A DNA stretch of 64,000 nt from UBA2377 sp964429385. GTDB taxonomy: Bacteria > Verrucomicrobiota > Verrucomicrobiia > Opitutales > Opitutaceae. The stretch lies in the NCBI GenBank assembly GCA_964429385.1, contig CAYSBR010000001.1, positions 124,001-188,000 on the forward strand, in the 5' to 3' direction. The position numbers were made by a program, and so were the translations under genes. This document shows positions 1 through 7,834 of the stretch, one piece after another (position 1 is the stretch's first letter; the number at the start of each line of letters is the position of its first letter). A model generated the notes under the pieces. That model made no database searches and was not told where the DNA came from. It saw only the letters and a program-made list of their open reading frames with translations.

Positions 1-713
1 ACGGCATAGAGATTGGCGGTGGCGGAACCGGCATCGGCCTGCTTCCAGGTGTTGCCGCCATCGCGGGACAGCCAAGCACCGCGATGCTGCGCGCCAGCCA
101 GCAGCAGTTGCGCATCCGCTCCGCTTTGGGCAATCCGCAGGATGGTCGTGTCCGGTGAAGAGGCGACCCGGCGCCACGAACGCGCCGCATCATTGGAAAC
201 ATAGATGCCGTCCTCCGCCCCGATCAGCACACGTCCGGACCGGGTACGGTCCGCCACCACCGTCTGCGTATAGAGTTTGGCCAGTCCCTGCTGGGCAAGT
301 TGCCAGGTGGCCCCGGCGTCAGCCGAGCGGAGCGGCCCCCACTGCGTGGCCGCGTAAACCTGGCGCAGGTTCAGCGGATCAAAGACGATGGACCGCACGT
401 CGGCCACTTCCCAACCCGTGACCTTGCGCCAGTGCGCGCCGCCATCGGTGCTGCGCACAATCCCGTCGGCACTGGCGATGAGCAGGTGGTCGGGTTTGCC
501 GGGCTCGGCCGTGATGCTGCCGATCCCGAGGATGCGCGGGCCGAAATGCGTCCATTCGCCGGACGCCTGCCGGTAATAGACGCCGGAATCCGTCGGCACC
601 GAGGAATTCTGCTGCGCCTTGGTCATGGCCACGGCCGCGTAAAAGCGCGCCGGCTCGGTGGCGCACCCCGTCACGGCAAGCAGGGAAAAAACAGCAAACA
701 AGCGCGGGATCAT
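1..713 (-). CDS. BNR/Asp-box repeat lipoprotein (partial, C-terminus outside window)
   Basis: The reading frame opens at ATG 711-713 on the minus strand and runs off the left edge without a stop, so only about 237 residues are seen. The N-terminus MIPRLFAVFSLLAVTGC is a lipoprotein signal peptide with lipobox VTGC. The rest contains four Asp-box motifs (STDGGAHW, SADAGATW, SNDAARSW, SRDGGNTW), the mark of sialidase/photosystem-II-stability-like beta-propellers. It overlaps the upstream gene by four bases (ATGA), so the two are probably co-translated. Asp-box propellers can be glycan hydrolases or binding scaffolds; no catalytic residues are visible in the part seen, so I make no enzyme claim. 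Confidence 0.8.
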   Translation of the reverse strand, partial: MIPRLFAVFSLLAVTGCATEPARFYAAVAMTKAQQNSSVPTDSGVYYRQASGEWTHFGPRILGIGSITAEPGKPDHLLIASADGIVRSTDGGAHWRKVTGWEVADVRSIVFDPLNLRQVYAATQWGPLRSADAGATWQLAQQGLAKLYTQTVVADRTRSGRVLIGAEDGIYVSNDAARSWRRVASSPDTTILRIAQSGADAQLLLAGAQHRGAWLSRDGGNTWKQADAGSATANLYA

Positions 714-2623
714 GGCTGGTCGAAGGAATGCGTGAGAGTGTTATGTTCGAGATCGAGAAGGTAGCGCTCGGCCCCATGGCGGATTTCCAGCCGCTGGCTG
801 CCGCGAGCCGCCGACCCGAACGGACTTTCGAAGAGCGGCCACCCGGTGTAATCGAGCGGCTCACCGTTGACCGACGGGGTTGCCCCATACTGCGCCCGCA
901 ACACGCTGCCATCGAGCGCCGTGAAGGTCACCTCGGCCTTCCCTTGAGTGGAAAAGGTCAAAGGCAGGGCGCGCACGGCTTTCTGAAATTCCTCGTAGGA
1001 GGCAAAATTGCGCACCGGCGCCACCTGCACGACATAACCATTGTGAGGAGCGGCGCTGACGTAACAGCGATGCCCCGTCCCCCACTCCCGGAAGCCCGTG
1101 CTGATCCAGCCCCCGGCGCCACCGCCCAGAAGGCCCGTCCAGTCGTTGGGCTTCCACTCACCCGGCACAAGCGGACGGCAGGCAAAATACACCGGCCCGC
1201 CCCGGGCGAAGATCCACCCCGATTCATCCTCGACCAGATCTTCCGTATCGCGGGAGAAGAGCAGCGTGATGTGCGGGAAACGGGTGTCCTCCGGAATATC
1301 GTAAAGCCCGATGAGCGCAGGACCGTGTTGGAAGACCTGCTCATGCGGCGAACCGCTCGCGAGCTTGTCGGGTGAATCGTAGTCGATCTTCGAACGCGCG
1401 ATCAGATCGGTCACAGTGTCCCAATCCGGCCCGAAATACATCGTGCCCTCGAACGGGGAGGAATAGGGGTGCACCGCAAAAAAGGTATTGGAAGCGTTCA
1501 GCGGCTCGTCCACGCGCCAGCGCAGATTCCAGGTCTGCTGCTGGATCGGCTGGAGCAGCCCGCCTTGGGAGGAGCCCAGCACGAAATCCCGATCCACGTA
1601 GCTGTATTTGTAAACCGGCAGGGTGCGCTTGTCGCCGACCGTGATGGAATCCTCCCCGGCGTTGCGCATCCGCCAGCGCGTGCGCTTGAACTCCCGGTTG
1701 ACGTAGGGGCGGGCCGCCTCATCCCGGGCGATGCGCTCCAGAATCGGCGGCGGAGTGTAGCCGCTCAGGGCCAGGAGGAGGGACTGGCCGTTTTGCTGGT
1801 ATTCCCCCAGCCCGAAAAGCATCCAGCCCAGGGCCGAGGCCGTCACCCGCGCCGGCTGCAGCAGCTGCCGCGGATATACGCGGCTGTGCGCCCCGGCATA
1901 CTGGCCGTTGAGCTGCTCCACCACGTAATCAAAGAAAATGTAATCGAGCATCATGCGCGCCTTCTGCCGGAAGGCCGGATCCTCCGCCCAGCCGGCCAGC
2001 AGCACGAGCGGCACCACGTATTCGCCGATGTAGCCCGGCGAATCGTATTCGCCCTGCCCCACCGTGGTCGCGACCTTCATCCAGTGCTCCAGCCAGCCGC
2101 GCGACTCCGCCATGTTTTCCACCGCGGACTGGCCGTTGAACCAGTGCTCCGGCCCCGTGCCGGCATAGTGCTGCGCCACCAGATACAGGCTGGCATAATA
2201 CATCACCCAATGGTTCTCCGTGTCACCCCGGCTCGGCCAGTAGGTCCGCCACAATTCGGCGAAACGCTCGCGATTGGCCTCGTCGAGCTGCGCATCCCCC
2301 GCCAGCAGCACCGCCGCGACCGGAAACATCCAGAACATGTTGCCCGTGGGCCTCGGCTCGTTAAGCACGGTCAGCCGGGCCAAGGCGGCTTCCCGGCGCT
2401 CGCCCCGTTGCAGCGCAGCCGCCACATCCAGAAACGAGCCCTTGGCGGTATCCGCCGGGTCCAGCGTGGCAATGGCCGTGCGGATCATGCGCTCACGTCG
2501 TTCGTTGAACTGGCGGGCAATCTCTGCGTCCGATCGGACCTCCGGGGAGGCCGACAACCCGTGCGCTATCAGGGCGAGCATCGCGACCAAGGCTGCACGG
2601 AGGGGGGCAGGCTTATAAATCAT
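710..2623 (-). CDS. Secreted (alpha/alpha)-toroid plus beta-sandwich protein, polysaccharide-lyase-like, function unknown
   Basis: I take the start at ATG 2623 because MIYKPAPLRAALVAMLALIAHGLSA is a normal signal peptide. An in-frame ATG at 2659 would lengthen the protein from 637 to 649 residues. Residues up to about 300 are helical with repeated W/Y-rich helices (WMFPVAAVLLAG, NHWVMYYASLYLVAQHY), like the toroid of heparinase-type lyases. The remainder is beta-rich with many aromatic residues. I recognise no family signature and can name no catalytic residues. Its position beside an Asp-box lipoprotein, and divergent from a LacI regulator next to a TonB-dependent receptor, suggests glycan breakdown in the periplasm or outside the cell. 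Confidence 0.72.
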   Translation of the reverse strand: MIYKPAPLRAALVAMLALIAHGLSASPEVRSDAEIARQFNERRERMIRTAIATLDPADTAKGSFLDVAAALQRGERREAALARLTVLNEPRPTGNMFWMFPVAAVLLAGDAQLDEANRERFAELWRTYWPSRGDTENHWVMYYASLYLVAQHYAGTGPEHWFNGQSAVENMAESRGWLEHWMKVATTVGQGEYDSPGYIGEYVVPLVLLAGWAEDPAFRQKARMMLDYIFFDYVVEQLNGQYAGAHSRVYPRQLLQPARVTASALGWMLFGLGEYQQNGQSLLLALSGYTPPPILERIARDEAARPYVNREFKRTRWRMRNAGEDSITVGDKRTLPVYKYSYVDRDFVLGSSQGGLLQPIQQQTWNLRWRVDEPLNASNTFFAVHPYSSPFEGTMYFGPDWDTVTDLIARSKIDYDSPDKLASGSPHEQVFQHGPALIGLYDIPEDTRFPHITLLFSRDTEDLVEDESGWIFARGGPVYFACRPLVPGEWKPNDWTGLLGGGAGGWISTGFREWGTGHRCYVSAAPHNGYVVQVAPVRNFASYEEFQKAVRALPLTFSTQGKAEVTFTALDGSVLRAQYGATPSVNGEPLDYTGWPLFESPFGSAARGSQRLEIRHGAERYLLDLEHNTLTHSFDQP

Positions 2624-2659
2624 AACAATGGGGTGTTTGATGACGGAAAGGGGAAACAT

Positions 2660-2975
2660 GAAACAGCTCGAATTGGCATTTCAACCTGCATCTGACTGAA
2701 AAATCAATTTTATGACCGCCGAGTTGGATTTGGCAAACGGGTTACCCGTGAGCCAAGCCGCAAGCAGCCCAACAACATTATATTTAAATAATTATAAATA
2801 AATGATTTACGACCTCTTCATCTCCCCGCGTTTACTCAAACTAAAATCCGTCGCGTCCCTGCGCGCCGCCCTCGGCATTCAGCCTTTTCGCCGGAGCTCT
2901 TGCCGGTGAATGCCCTTGACCCGATCACGTGCTTTTCATCTTTGGTTTCAGAAATATTCACGGCTACCCCACCCC
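2660..2975. other. Divergent intergenic region between secreted protein and LacI regulator
   Basis: About 320-350 bases separate the start of the minus-strand secreted-protein gene from the plus-strand LacI gene. The region is locally AT-rich around 2775-2815, unlike its surroundings, and should hold promoters for both directions. It contains the long palindrome at 2730-2756. I see no convincing gene; an in-frame upstream extension of the LacI frame (ATG 2910) lacks domain support. Confidence 0.6.
2730..2756. promoter_or_regulatory. Candidate LacI-family operator
   Basis: An odd-centred palindrome of 27 bases is centred on T2743. The inner arms ACGGGT and ACCCGT pair perfectly (2737-2749), and the outer arms TTGGC/GCCAA also pair, leaving two mismatched positions on each side. 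Length, symmetry and position between a LacI regulator and a divergent secreted-protein gene fit an operator bound by a LacI-family dimer. The link to the adjacent regulator is inferred. Confidence 0.55.
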
Positions 2976-4022
2976 ATGCTCATTGCTGAAATCGCCCGGA
3001 AGGCCAAGGTCTCGGCCGCAACCGTCTCCCGCGTCATCAATCAACCCCATCTGGTCGCCCCCGATCGCCTCGCCCGCGTGCAAGCCGTGATGGCGGCCGT
3101 CAATTACAAGCCCACCCCCCTGCATCGCCGCCGCGGCCCCAAATCCCGGCTGACGCCGCCAAAGCAGATCGCCGTCTGGTTTGTCGGCGCACGCAAGAAC
3201 CCGAGTCTCAGCTGGTTCCAAGATCAGTTACTGCAAATCCAGTCCACCAGCGACCGCGAACGCCAGCGTATAGAACTCACTGTACTCTACTCCGAGTCAC
3301 CCGACGAACTGCCCCGCGCCTTGGTCGAGCGGCAGGCCGACGGCGTGGTCATCCAAGGCATGGAGCCATCGCCCGCGTGCCTGCAAAAACTGGCCGACCT
3401 GCCTCACGTCTGGTTCATGACCCGTCGCACCGCCAGCTACCCGGGCGACTACGTGGAGCCGGACAATGAGCTCAACGGCCGCATGGCTGCCGATTACCTG
3501 CACCACCGCGGGCACAAGCACGTCGCGGCCATTTCCACCGATCCTTCCTACAGTGCCATCGCCTGGCGGGTCCGCGCCTTCGAGGAGCGCGCCCGGGAAC
3601 TAGGCCTCACCCCCCAGCTGATCCTGGGCAAATCCCACCCCGGCACCAGCTACCTGACCCACACTCCCACCCACGAGGAAAGCGACCAACTGGTGCGGCG
3701 CCTCCAGCAGATCTCACCCCGCCCCACCGGGCTCTATATACCGGTGGACCACTTCTGTGGTTCCTTCTTCCGCGTCATGCGCACGGTCGGGCTCAAGCCC
3801 GAGCGCGACTACGAGGCCATTCTGGGGAACTACAACCCCATCATCTACCACAACCTCGACTACCAGCCCGCCGCCCTCGACATCAACCTGCCCTCCTTGG
3901 TCCGCAAAGTGGTGGATCACCTGGTATGGCGCTGCGACAACCCTCAGGCCACCGGCCGGGTCGGCGTCAGCATCGCCCCTTCCTTGATTTCTGTTCCGAA
4001 CACCCCCTCGCCATTTGCATGA
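2976..4022 (+). CDS. LacI-family transcriptional regulator
   Basis: The start is set at ATG 2976, which places the helix-turn-helix at the N-terminus (MLIAEIARKAKVSAATVSRV), as is normal for LacI regulators. An upstream in-frame ATG at 2910 adds 22 residues with no domain. The protein is about 348 residues. The DNA-binding segment (VSAATVSRVINQP, about residues 12-25) and hinge are followed by a periplasmic-binding-protein-like effector domain. The neighbours, a secreted toroid protein (divergent) and a TonB-dependent receptor (downstream, same strand), suggest a saccharide effector. A palindrome in the upstream region is the likely target. Confidence 0.88.
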   Translation: MLIAEIARKAKVSAATVSRVINQPHLVAPDRLARVQAVMAAVNYKPTPLHRRRGPKSRLTPPKQIAVWFVGARKNPSLSWFQDQLLQIQSTSDRERQRIELTVLYSESPDELPRALVERQADGVVIQGMEPSPACLQKLADLPHVWFMTRRTASYPGDYVEPDNELNGRMAADYLHHRGHKHVAAISTDPSYSAIAWRVRAFEERARELGLTPQLILGKSHPGTSYLTHTPTHEESDQLVRRLQQISPRPTGLYIPVDHFCGSFFRVMRTVGLKPERDYEAILGNYNPIIYHNLDYQPAALDINLPSLVRKVVDHLVWRCDNPQATGRVGVSIAPSLISVPNTPSPFA

Positions 4023-4367
4023 ATATACAAAAATTCTAAGGCTTGCTTTCATTCGTAACCTTTCTTTTACCTTGCCGCATCTCAAAGCCGGATGCATTTC
4101 CGTCTGCGACTACCGACTACAACCCCCAAGCCCCTGATGTTACCAATCGCATTCCCCACAGCGTCGCCGCTACCGGTCGTGTCGGGATCGTTTTTCGCCT
4201 TTTAGGCCCCCTTTTCACCCCTTTTCCTAGAGTCTCCTCTCCATTTTGAGGTGCGAGTTCTACGTTCTTTCGTCTGCACAGATTTTTGAGCCCCCTCCTC
4301 TGGAGGAGGCTCGAAATACCCCGGCCTCAAAACCGGGAACTACAAACCACCCCCCAACATAAACATA
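4023..4367 (+). promoter_or_regulatory. Leader/intergenic region upstream of TonB-dependent receptor
   Basis: These 345 bases lie between the LacI stop and the receptor ATG. There is no credible gene; a 68-codon frame at 4043 has no family resemblance. The 3' part holds two possible RNA hairpins: 4288-4312 (11-bp stem with one mismatch and a 3-base loop) and about 4322-4337 (CCCGG...CCGGG). The bases just before the ATG are A/C-rich (AACATAAACATA) and carry no Shine-Dalgarno sequence. The hairpins may affect mRNA stability or translation. Confidence 0.45.
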
Positions 4368-7190
4368 ATGAAATCAGAAACCAGCTACCCAGCTCCGGTG
4401 ACCAAGCGCAGCTTGGCCGCCTGTTTGGCTGCGTTGGTCGCGATGTCCGGCGCTCCTCTGTGGGCCCAGGCCGTCGCCTCCGACCAAGCCGACGATGATA
4501 TTGTGCGGCTCACGCCGTTCACTGTCCAGGAAGACAAGGACTACGGCTACCTCAAGACCAACTCCTCGACGGCCACCCGTATCAACATGGCCATCCAGAA
4601 GATTCCTCTGAGCGTATCCGTCGTCTCCGAGGACTTCATCAAGGATACCGGCATGCGGGATATCTCGGATATCCTCCGTTATCAGGCCTCCGCCGCGGGT
4701 GACAACCGTATGGGTGTCCTCCAACCGGCCACCTCGTTCACGCCCTCAGGCAACATCTCCTTGCGCGGCTTCCCGGTCAACGCCCGTCTGCGCAACGGCC
4801 TCCTCCGGTATAACAACTACAACCTCGACGCCGTCGAGCGCGTGGAAGTTATCAAAGGTCCCGCCGCCATCTTCTTCGGCATGGCCTTCCCCGGTGGTGT
4901 TATCAACTACGTCACCAAGAAGCCCCAGTTCCACAAGGTCCCCACGACCCTCTCCCTCTCCTATGGTGGCGAAGGCGATCGTATGGGCTCGACCCGTGTA
5001 ACCCTCGATCACAATGCCGCCCTCTCCAAGAAGGCCGCCTTCCGTATCGTCGGAGCTTGGGACAAGCTGATCGGTGACCAGCGCTTCGAGTATCAGAAGG
5101 GCTTCTCCATCTCGCCCTCCCTGACCCTCGTCCCGCTCGACAGCGGTAAGCTGCAGGTCACGTTTGAAGGCGAATACGTCAAGCGTGAGCGCAATATCAG
5201 CGACGAGTCGTGGCGCTGGGATGAGCGTTGGTTCCAAGCCTACGCCAACCCGACTCCTGAGTTGATCGCAGCCGCTGGTCTCTCCGGCAACGCTGATCCG
5301 GTCGCGGCCTACCGCAACCGCATCCGCACCAACATCGGCAATTGGATCGCCGATTATCGTATCGCTAATAACGATCCGACCGCCGCTCTCTGGCGCACGC
5401 TGGAGCGCGGAGCCTATATCACCGACGCCAACGGTAATCGCGTACATGACAAGAAGTTCAACTACTACGGTTCGGGTTCCTTCTCCGACGAGGAGAGCTC
5501 CACGTTCAATGTCACGACCGACCTCGCCGCCTTCGAGTGGCTGGATATCCGTCACAGCTTCACGATGGAAAAGACCATCTATCACGAGACCAAGTCCTTC
5601 GCCCAGCCCAATGCCGATGGCATCACCTGGAATGCGTTGAACGGCCTCGTCAAGCGCGACTACATCCCCGACATCAACACCCACCAGCTGGACCTCGTGT
5701 TCAAGGCCGACTTCGCCGGCATCAAGAACAAGCTGCTCGTCGGCGCCGTGGACCGCTACCTGTATGTCCGCTATACCGGCAACAACGGCCACGCGAACCT
5801 CAATCCGTTCTACGGCTACCTGCCTGGCACCTTCGACAAGCCCGATGAAGGCTATGTCTCCCCCATCCCCCCGGAGTTCCGTCCGCCCTCCACCGTCGCG
5901 GCCGGCTGGGGTTACACCACCCAGTTCGTGCGCAACCGCAACGGCCAGATCATCACCCCGCAGCAGATCTTCTCCCATTATGATCCCGGCGTTCATCCCT
6001 TCCCGGATGTCCGTCGCATCATGGAAGTCTCCCGCGGTCTCGTGGACCGTGGCCGTCAGTGGCGCGATGAATGGTATGTAAACTACCAGGGTTCTGCTCT
6101 GGATGACCGCCTCAACGTCCTCCTCGGCTACCGCAAGGAGAAGTACAAGAGCAGCGGTCAGGTGCTGGCGGCCAATGCCCCCTGGTTCGAAGTCTCCCAC
6201 ACCCCCTACTCCATTCCGGAGTCCCAGTGGACAACCTGGGGTCTGAGCAACTTCTCGCTCCCCAGCGCCTACGAGGGTGACTCCCGCATGGCCGGTGCCT
6301 CCTTCGAGGTTGCCAAGGACATCACCGTCTACGCCAGCTACTCGGAGACCTACCTGCCCACCACCGTGACCAACCTCGGTGGCGGTTACAACCCGGTGCA
6401 AATCGCCCAGCGCGCGGCCGATCTCGGCCTCAATCCCGCTACCGAGCAGGCCCGTCTGACCGCCCAGGGCGCGGACATCACGCCGAAGCATGAAACCGGC
6501 AAGAACTCGGAAATCGGTGTGAAGTTCAACCTGAACGATGGCAAGATCGTCTCCACGGTGTCCCTCTACCGTCTCGATCGCGCCAACCGTATGTTGGACG
6601 ACAGCGCCCGCCAGACCAACGAGCCTCTCAACTGGACTGGCCCCGGCAACACTGGTACCTATAACCGCCTCGTTCGCTGGTATAGCAATGACGCGAGCTA
6701 CCGCAGCGAAGGTCTCGAAATCGAGACCATCTGGACCCCCATCCGTAACTACCAGGCCTATATCTCGGCCTCGTGGATGTGGAAGGCCGGCGTCTTGGAT
6801 GATGCCTCGATCAACCCGACCAGCGCCATCGCTCCGATCTACTTCGGTGAGCGTATGCCGAATGCGCCCAAGTATCGTCTGAACATCCAGCAGAAATACA
6901 CGTTCAGCGATGGTGCCATCCGCGGCCTGTCCTTGGGCCTGGGCATGCGTTACTCGAGCAAGATCAACGTCTCGACCTCGGATATGAACTTCAACCCGCG
7001 TAACGGTGGCCTCACGGCTGGCGACTACGTGGTGTTTGACGGCTCGATCTCCTATCCGTTCGAGTTGCTCGGCTACCAGCTGCGGGCCAACCTCCGCGGC
7101 ACCAACCTGCTCGACAAGGACTACATCGAAGGCAGCTACAACCTTGCTCCCCAGCGGGCCTGGTGGCTGTCCTTGGACATGACGTTCTGA
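4368..7190 (+). CDS. TonB-dependent outer-membrane receptor
   Basis: This 940-residue receptor has a signal peptide ending near PLWAQ (about residue 34). A VRLTPFTVQEDKDYGY segment follows, typical of verrucomicrobial receptors. The plug domain spans about residues 70-190 (IPLSVSVVSEDFIKD, SLRGFPVNARLRNGL, VEVIKGPAAIFFGMAFPGGVINYVTKKP). The rest is a 22-strand barrel ending in Phe (DMTF), as expected for outer-membrane insertion. It imports a large substrate with TonB energy. No SusD partner lies nearby, which differs from Bacteroidetes systems. The LacI regulator upstream suggests a sugar substrate; an iron chelate is the alternative. Confidence 0.93.
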   Translation: MKSETSYPAPVTKRSLAACLAALVAMSGAPLWAQAVASDQADDDIVRLTPFTVQEDKDYGYLKTNSSTATRINMAIQKIPLSVSVVSEDFIKDTGMRDISDILRYQASAAGDNRMGVLQPATSFTPSGNISLRGFPVNARLRNGLLRYNNYNLDAVERVEVIKGPAAIFFGMAFPGGVINYVTKKPQFHKVPTTLSLSYGGEGDRMGSTRVTLDHNAALSKKAAFRIVGAWDKLIGDQRFEYQKGFSISPSLTLVPLDSGKLQVTFEGEYVKRERNISDESWRWDERWFQAYANPTPELIAAAGLSGNADPVAAYRNRIRTNIGNWIADYRIANNDPTAALWRTLERGAYITDANGNRVHDKKFNYYGSGSFSDEESSTFNVTTDLAAFEWLDIRHSFTMEKTIYHETKSFAQPNADGITWNALNGLVKRDYIPDINTHQLDLVFKADFAGIKNKLLVGAVDRYLYVRYTGNNGHANLNPFYGYLPGTFDKPDEGYVSPIPPEFRPPSTVAAGWGYTTQFVRNRNGQIITPQQIFSHYDPGVHPFPDVRRIMEVSRGLVDRGRQWRDEWYVNYQGSALDDRLNVLLGYRKEKYKSSGQVLAANAPWFEVSHTPYSIPESQWTTWGLSNFSLPSAYEGDSRMAGASFEVAKDITVYASYSETYLPTTVTNLGGGYNPVQIAQRAADLGLNPATEQARLTAQGADITPKHETGKNSEIGVKFNLNDGKIVSTVSLYRLDRANRMLDDSARQTNEPLNWTGPGNTGTYNRLVRWYSNDASYRSEGLEIETIWTPIRNYQAYISASWMWKAGVLDDASINPTSAIAPIYFGERMPNAPKYRLNIQQKYTFSDGAIRGLSLGLGMRYSSKINVSTSDMNFNPRNGGLTAGDYVVFDGSISYPFELLGYQLRANLRGTNLLDKDYIEGSYNLAPQRAWWLSLDMTF

Positions 7191-7216
7191 TCGCCGGTCC
7201 TTAGCTAAACATTGCG

Positions 7217-7249
7217 AAGCGGCAGAGGGTTTCCCTCTGCCGCTTTTTT
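7217..7249 (+). terminator. Rho-independent terminator of TonB receptor
   Basis: A perfect 13-bp stem (AAGCGGCAGAGGG / CCCTCTGCCGCTT) with a TTT loop is followed by a run of six T. It begins 27 bases after the receptor stop codon. Confidence 0.92.
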
Positions 7250-7268
7250 GTGCCCTCTCTCAACCCAT

Positions 7269-7287
7269 TGTCATTTAATAGATGACA
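7269..7287 (+). repeat. 19-bp palindromic element, copy 1
   Basis: TGTCATTTAATAGATGACA has 6-bp inverted arms (TGTCAT/ATGACA) around a 7-base AT-rich centre. It is one of three identical 19-base copies around the small HTH gene. This copy has the same orientation as copy 3 and is inverted relative to copy 2. Confidence 0.85.
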
Positions 7288-7349
7288 TTCATCCCTAACT
7301 CCACCGACCTCCTCCCCACCGATGAGGGCTCGCCAAAAGCCCGCCATTT

Positions 7350-7368
7350 TGTCATCTATTAAATGACA
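7350..7368 (-). repeat. 19-bp palindromic element, copy 2 (promoter-proximal)
   Basis: This is the exact reverse complement of copies 1 and 3. It ends 14 bases before the ATG of the HTH gene, in the position of an operator. Read on the minus strand, the match to copy 3 continues as AAAAT-GC beyond the 19-base core. Confidence 0.85.
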
Positions 7369-7382
7369 ACCCCGCCTGTATC

Positions 7383-7760
7383 ATGACTTCTTTTCCTTCG
7401 CCCATTCCGCCCTCGCTGCAAGCGCCCGCAAATATGATTCTGTTGCTTTGGGATGCCGCGATGCAGGCGGCACAGAAGGCGGCACAGGCCAAACAGCGAC
7501 GCCGGCCCGTGCAACACCGATGTGGGCAAACCCTGTCACCGGGCACAAACACACCTCTGTGGAACGAACTGACGGCACAAGCCCTTCCGTTGCTGCGTCA
7601 ACGAGGCAGCCAGGCGCACTTGGCCCGCCTGCTTGGAGTCCCCCGCCAGCGCATACATCAATGCCTGAAAGCCCGGAAGGCCTGCCTCGATGCCGAACGC
7701 ACACTGCTGCTGCTCTGCTGGATCACCGCCCGCCAGCAGGGGCAGGACCTCTTCGCCTGA
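7383..7760 (+). CDS. Small helix-turn-helix protein bracketed by palindromes
   Basis: This predicted 125-residue basic protein has a low-complexity N-terminal half (Ala/Gln/Arg-rich, about residues 24-45). Its C-terminal half reads as a Cro/CI-like helix-turn-helix: QAHLARLLGVPRQRIHQCLK with the following helix (about residues 77-114). A second possible start is ATG 7434 (residue 18). Three identical 19-bp palindromes surround it, one directly before the start codon, so it probably binds them and controls its own expression. It stands alone between a terminator and a convergent ABC-exporter operon. It could also be an antitoxin-like or element-encoded DNA-binding protein; no partner gene is seen. 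Confidence 0.7.
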   Translation: MTSFPSPIPPSLQAPANMILLLWDAAMQAAQKAAQAKQRRRPVQHRCGQTLSPGTNTPLWNELTAQALPLLRQRGSQAHLARLLGVPRQRIHQCLKARKACLDAERTLLLLCWITARQQGQDLFA

Positions 7761-7772
7761 GCCTCAATCATT

Positions 7773-7791
7773 TGTCATTTAATAGATGACA
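7773..7791 (+). repeat. 19-bp palindromic element, copy 3
   Basis: This copy of the 19-base palindrome starts 13 bases after the HTH stop codon, in the same orientation as copy 1. It ends 44 bases before the convergent ABC permease stop at 7835. Confidence 0.85.
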
Positions 7792-7834
7792 AAATAGCCT
7801 GAAGGGTCCCCGCCCATTCGAGACCGTCACCGTT

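Noticed and set aside
4043..4249. 68-codon frame between LacI and TonB receptor
   Set aside because: No ribosome site, no domain, composition unlike protein. More likely leader DNA.
4746..6491. 581-codon open frame antisense to the first TonB receptor
   Set aside because: It lies wholly inside a clear receptor gene and has a low-complexity Val/Gly/Asp composition typical of the reverse strand of GC-rich genes.
7269..7791. The palindromes as a CRISPR array
   Set aside because: Only three copies with unequal spacing (62 and 404 bases), one inverted, and a gene between them; no cas genes.
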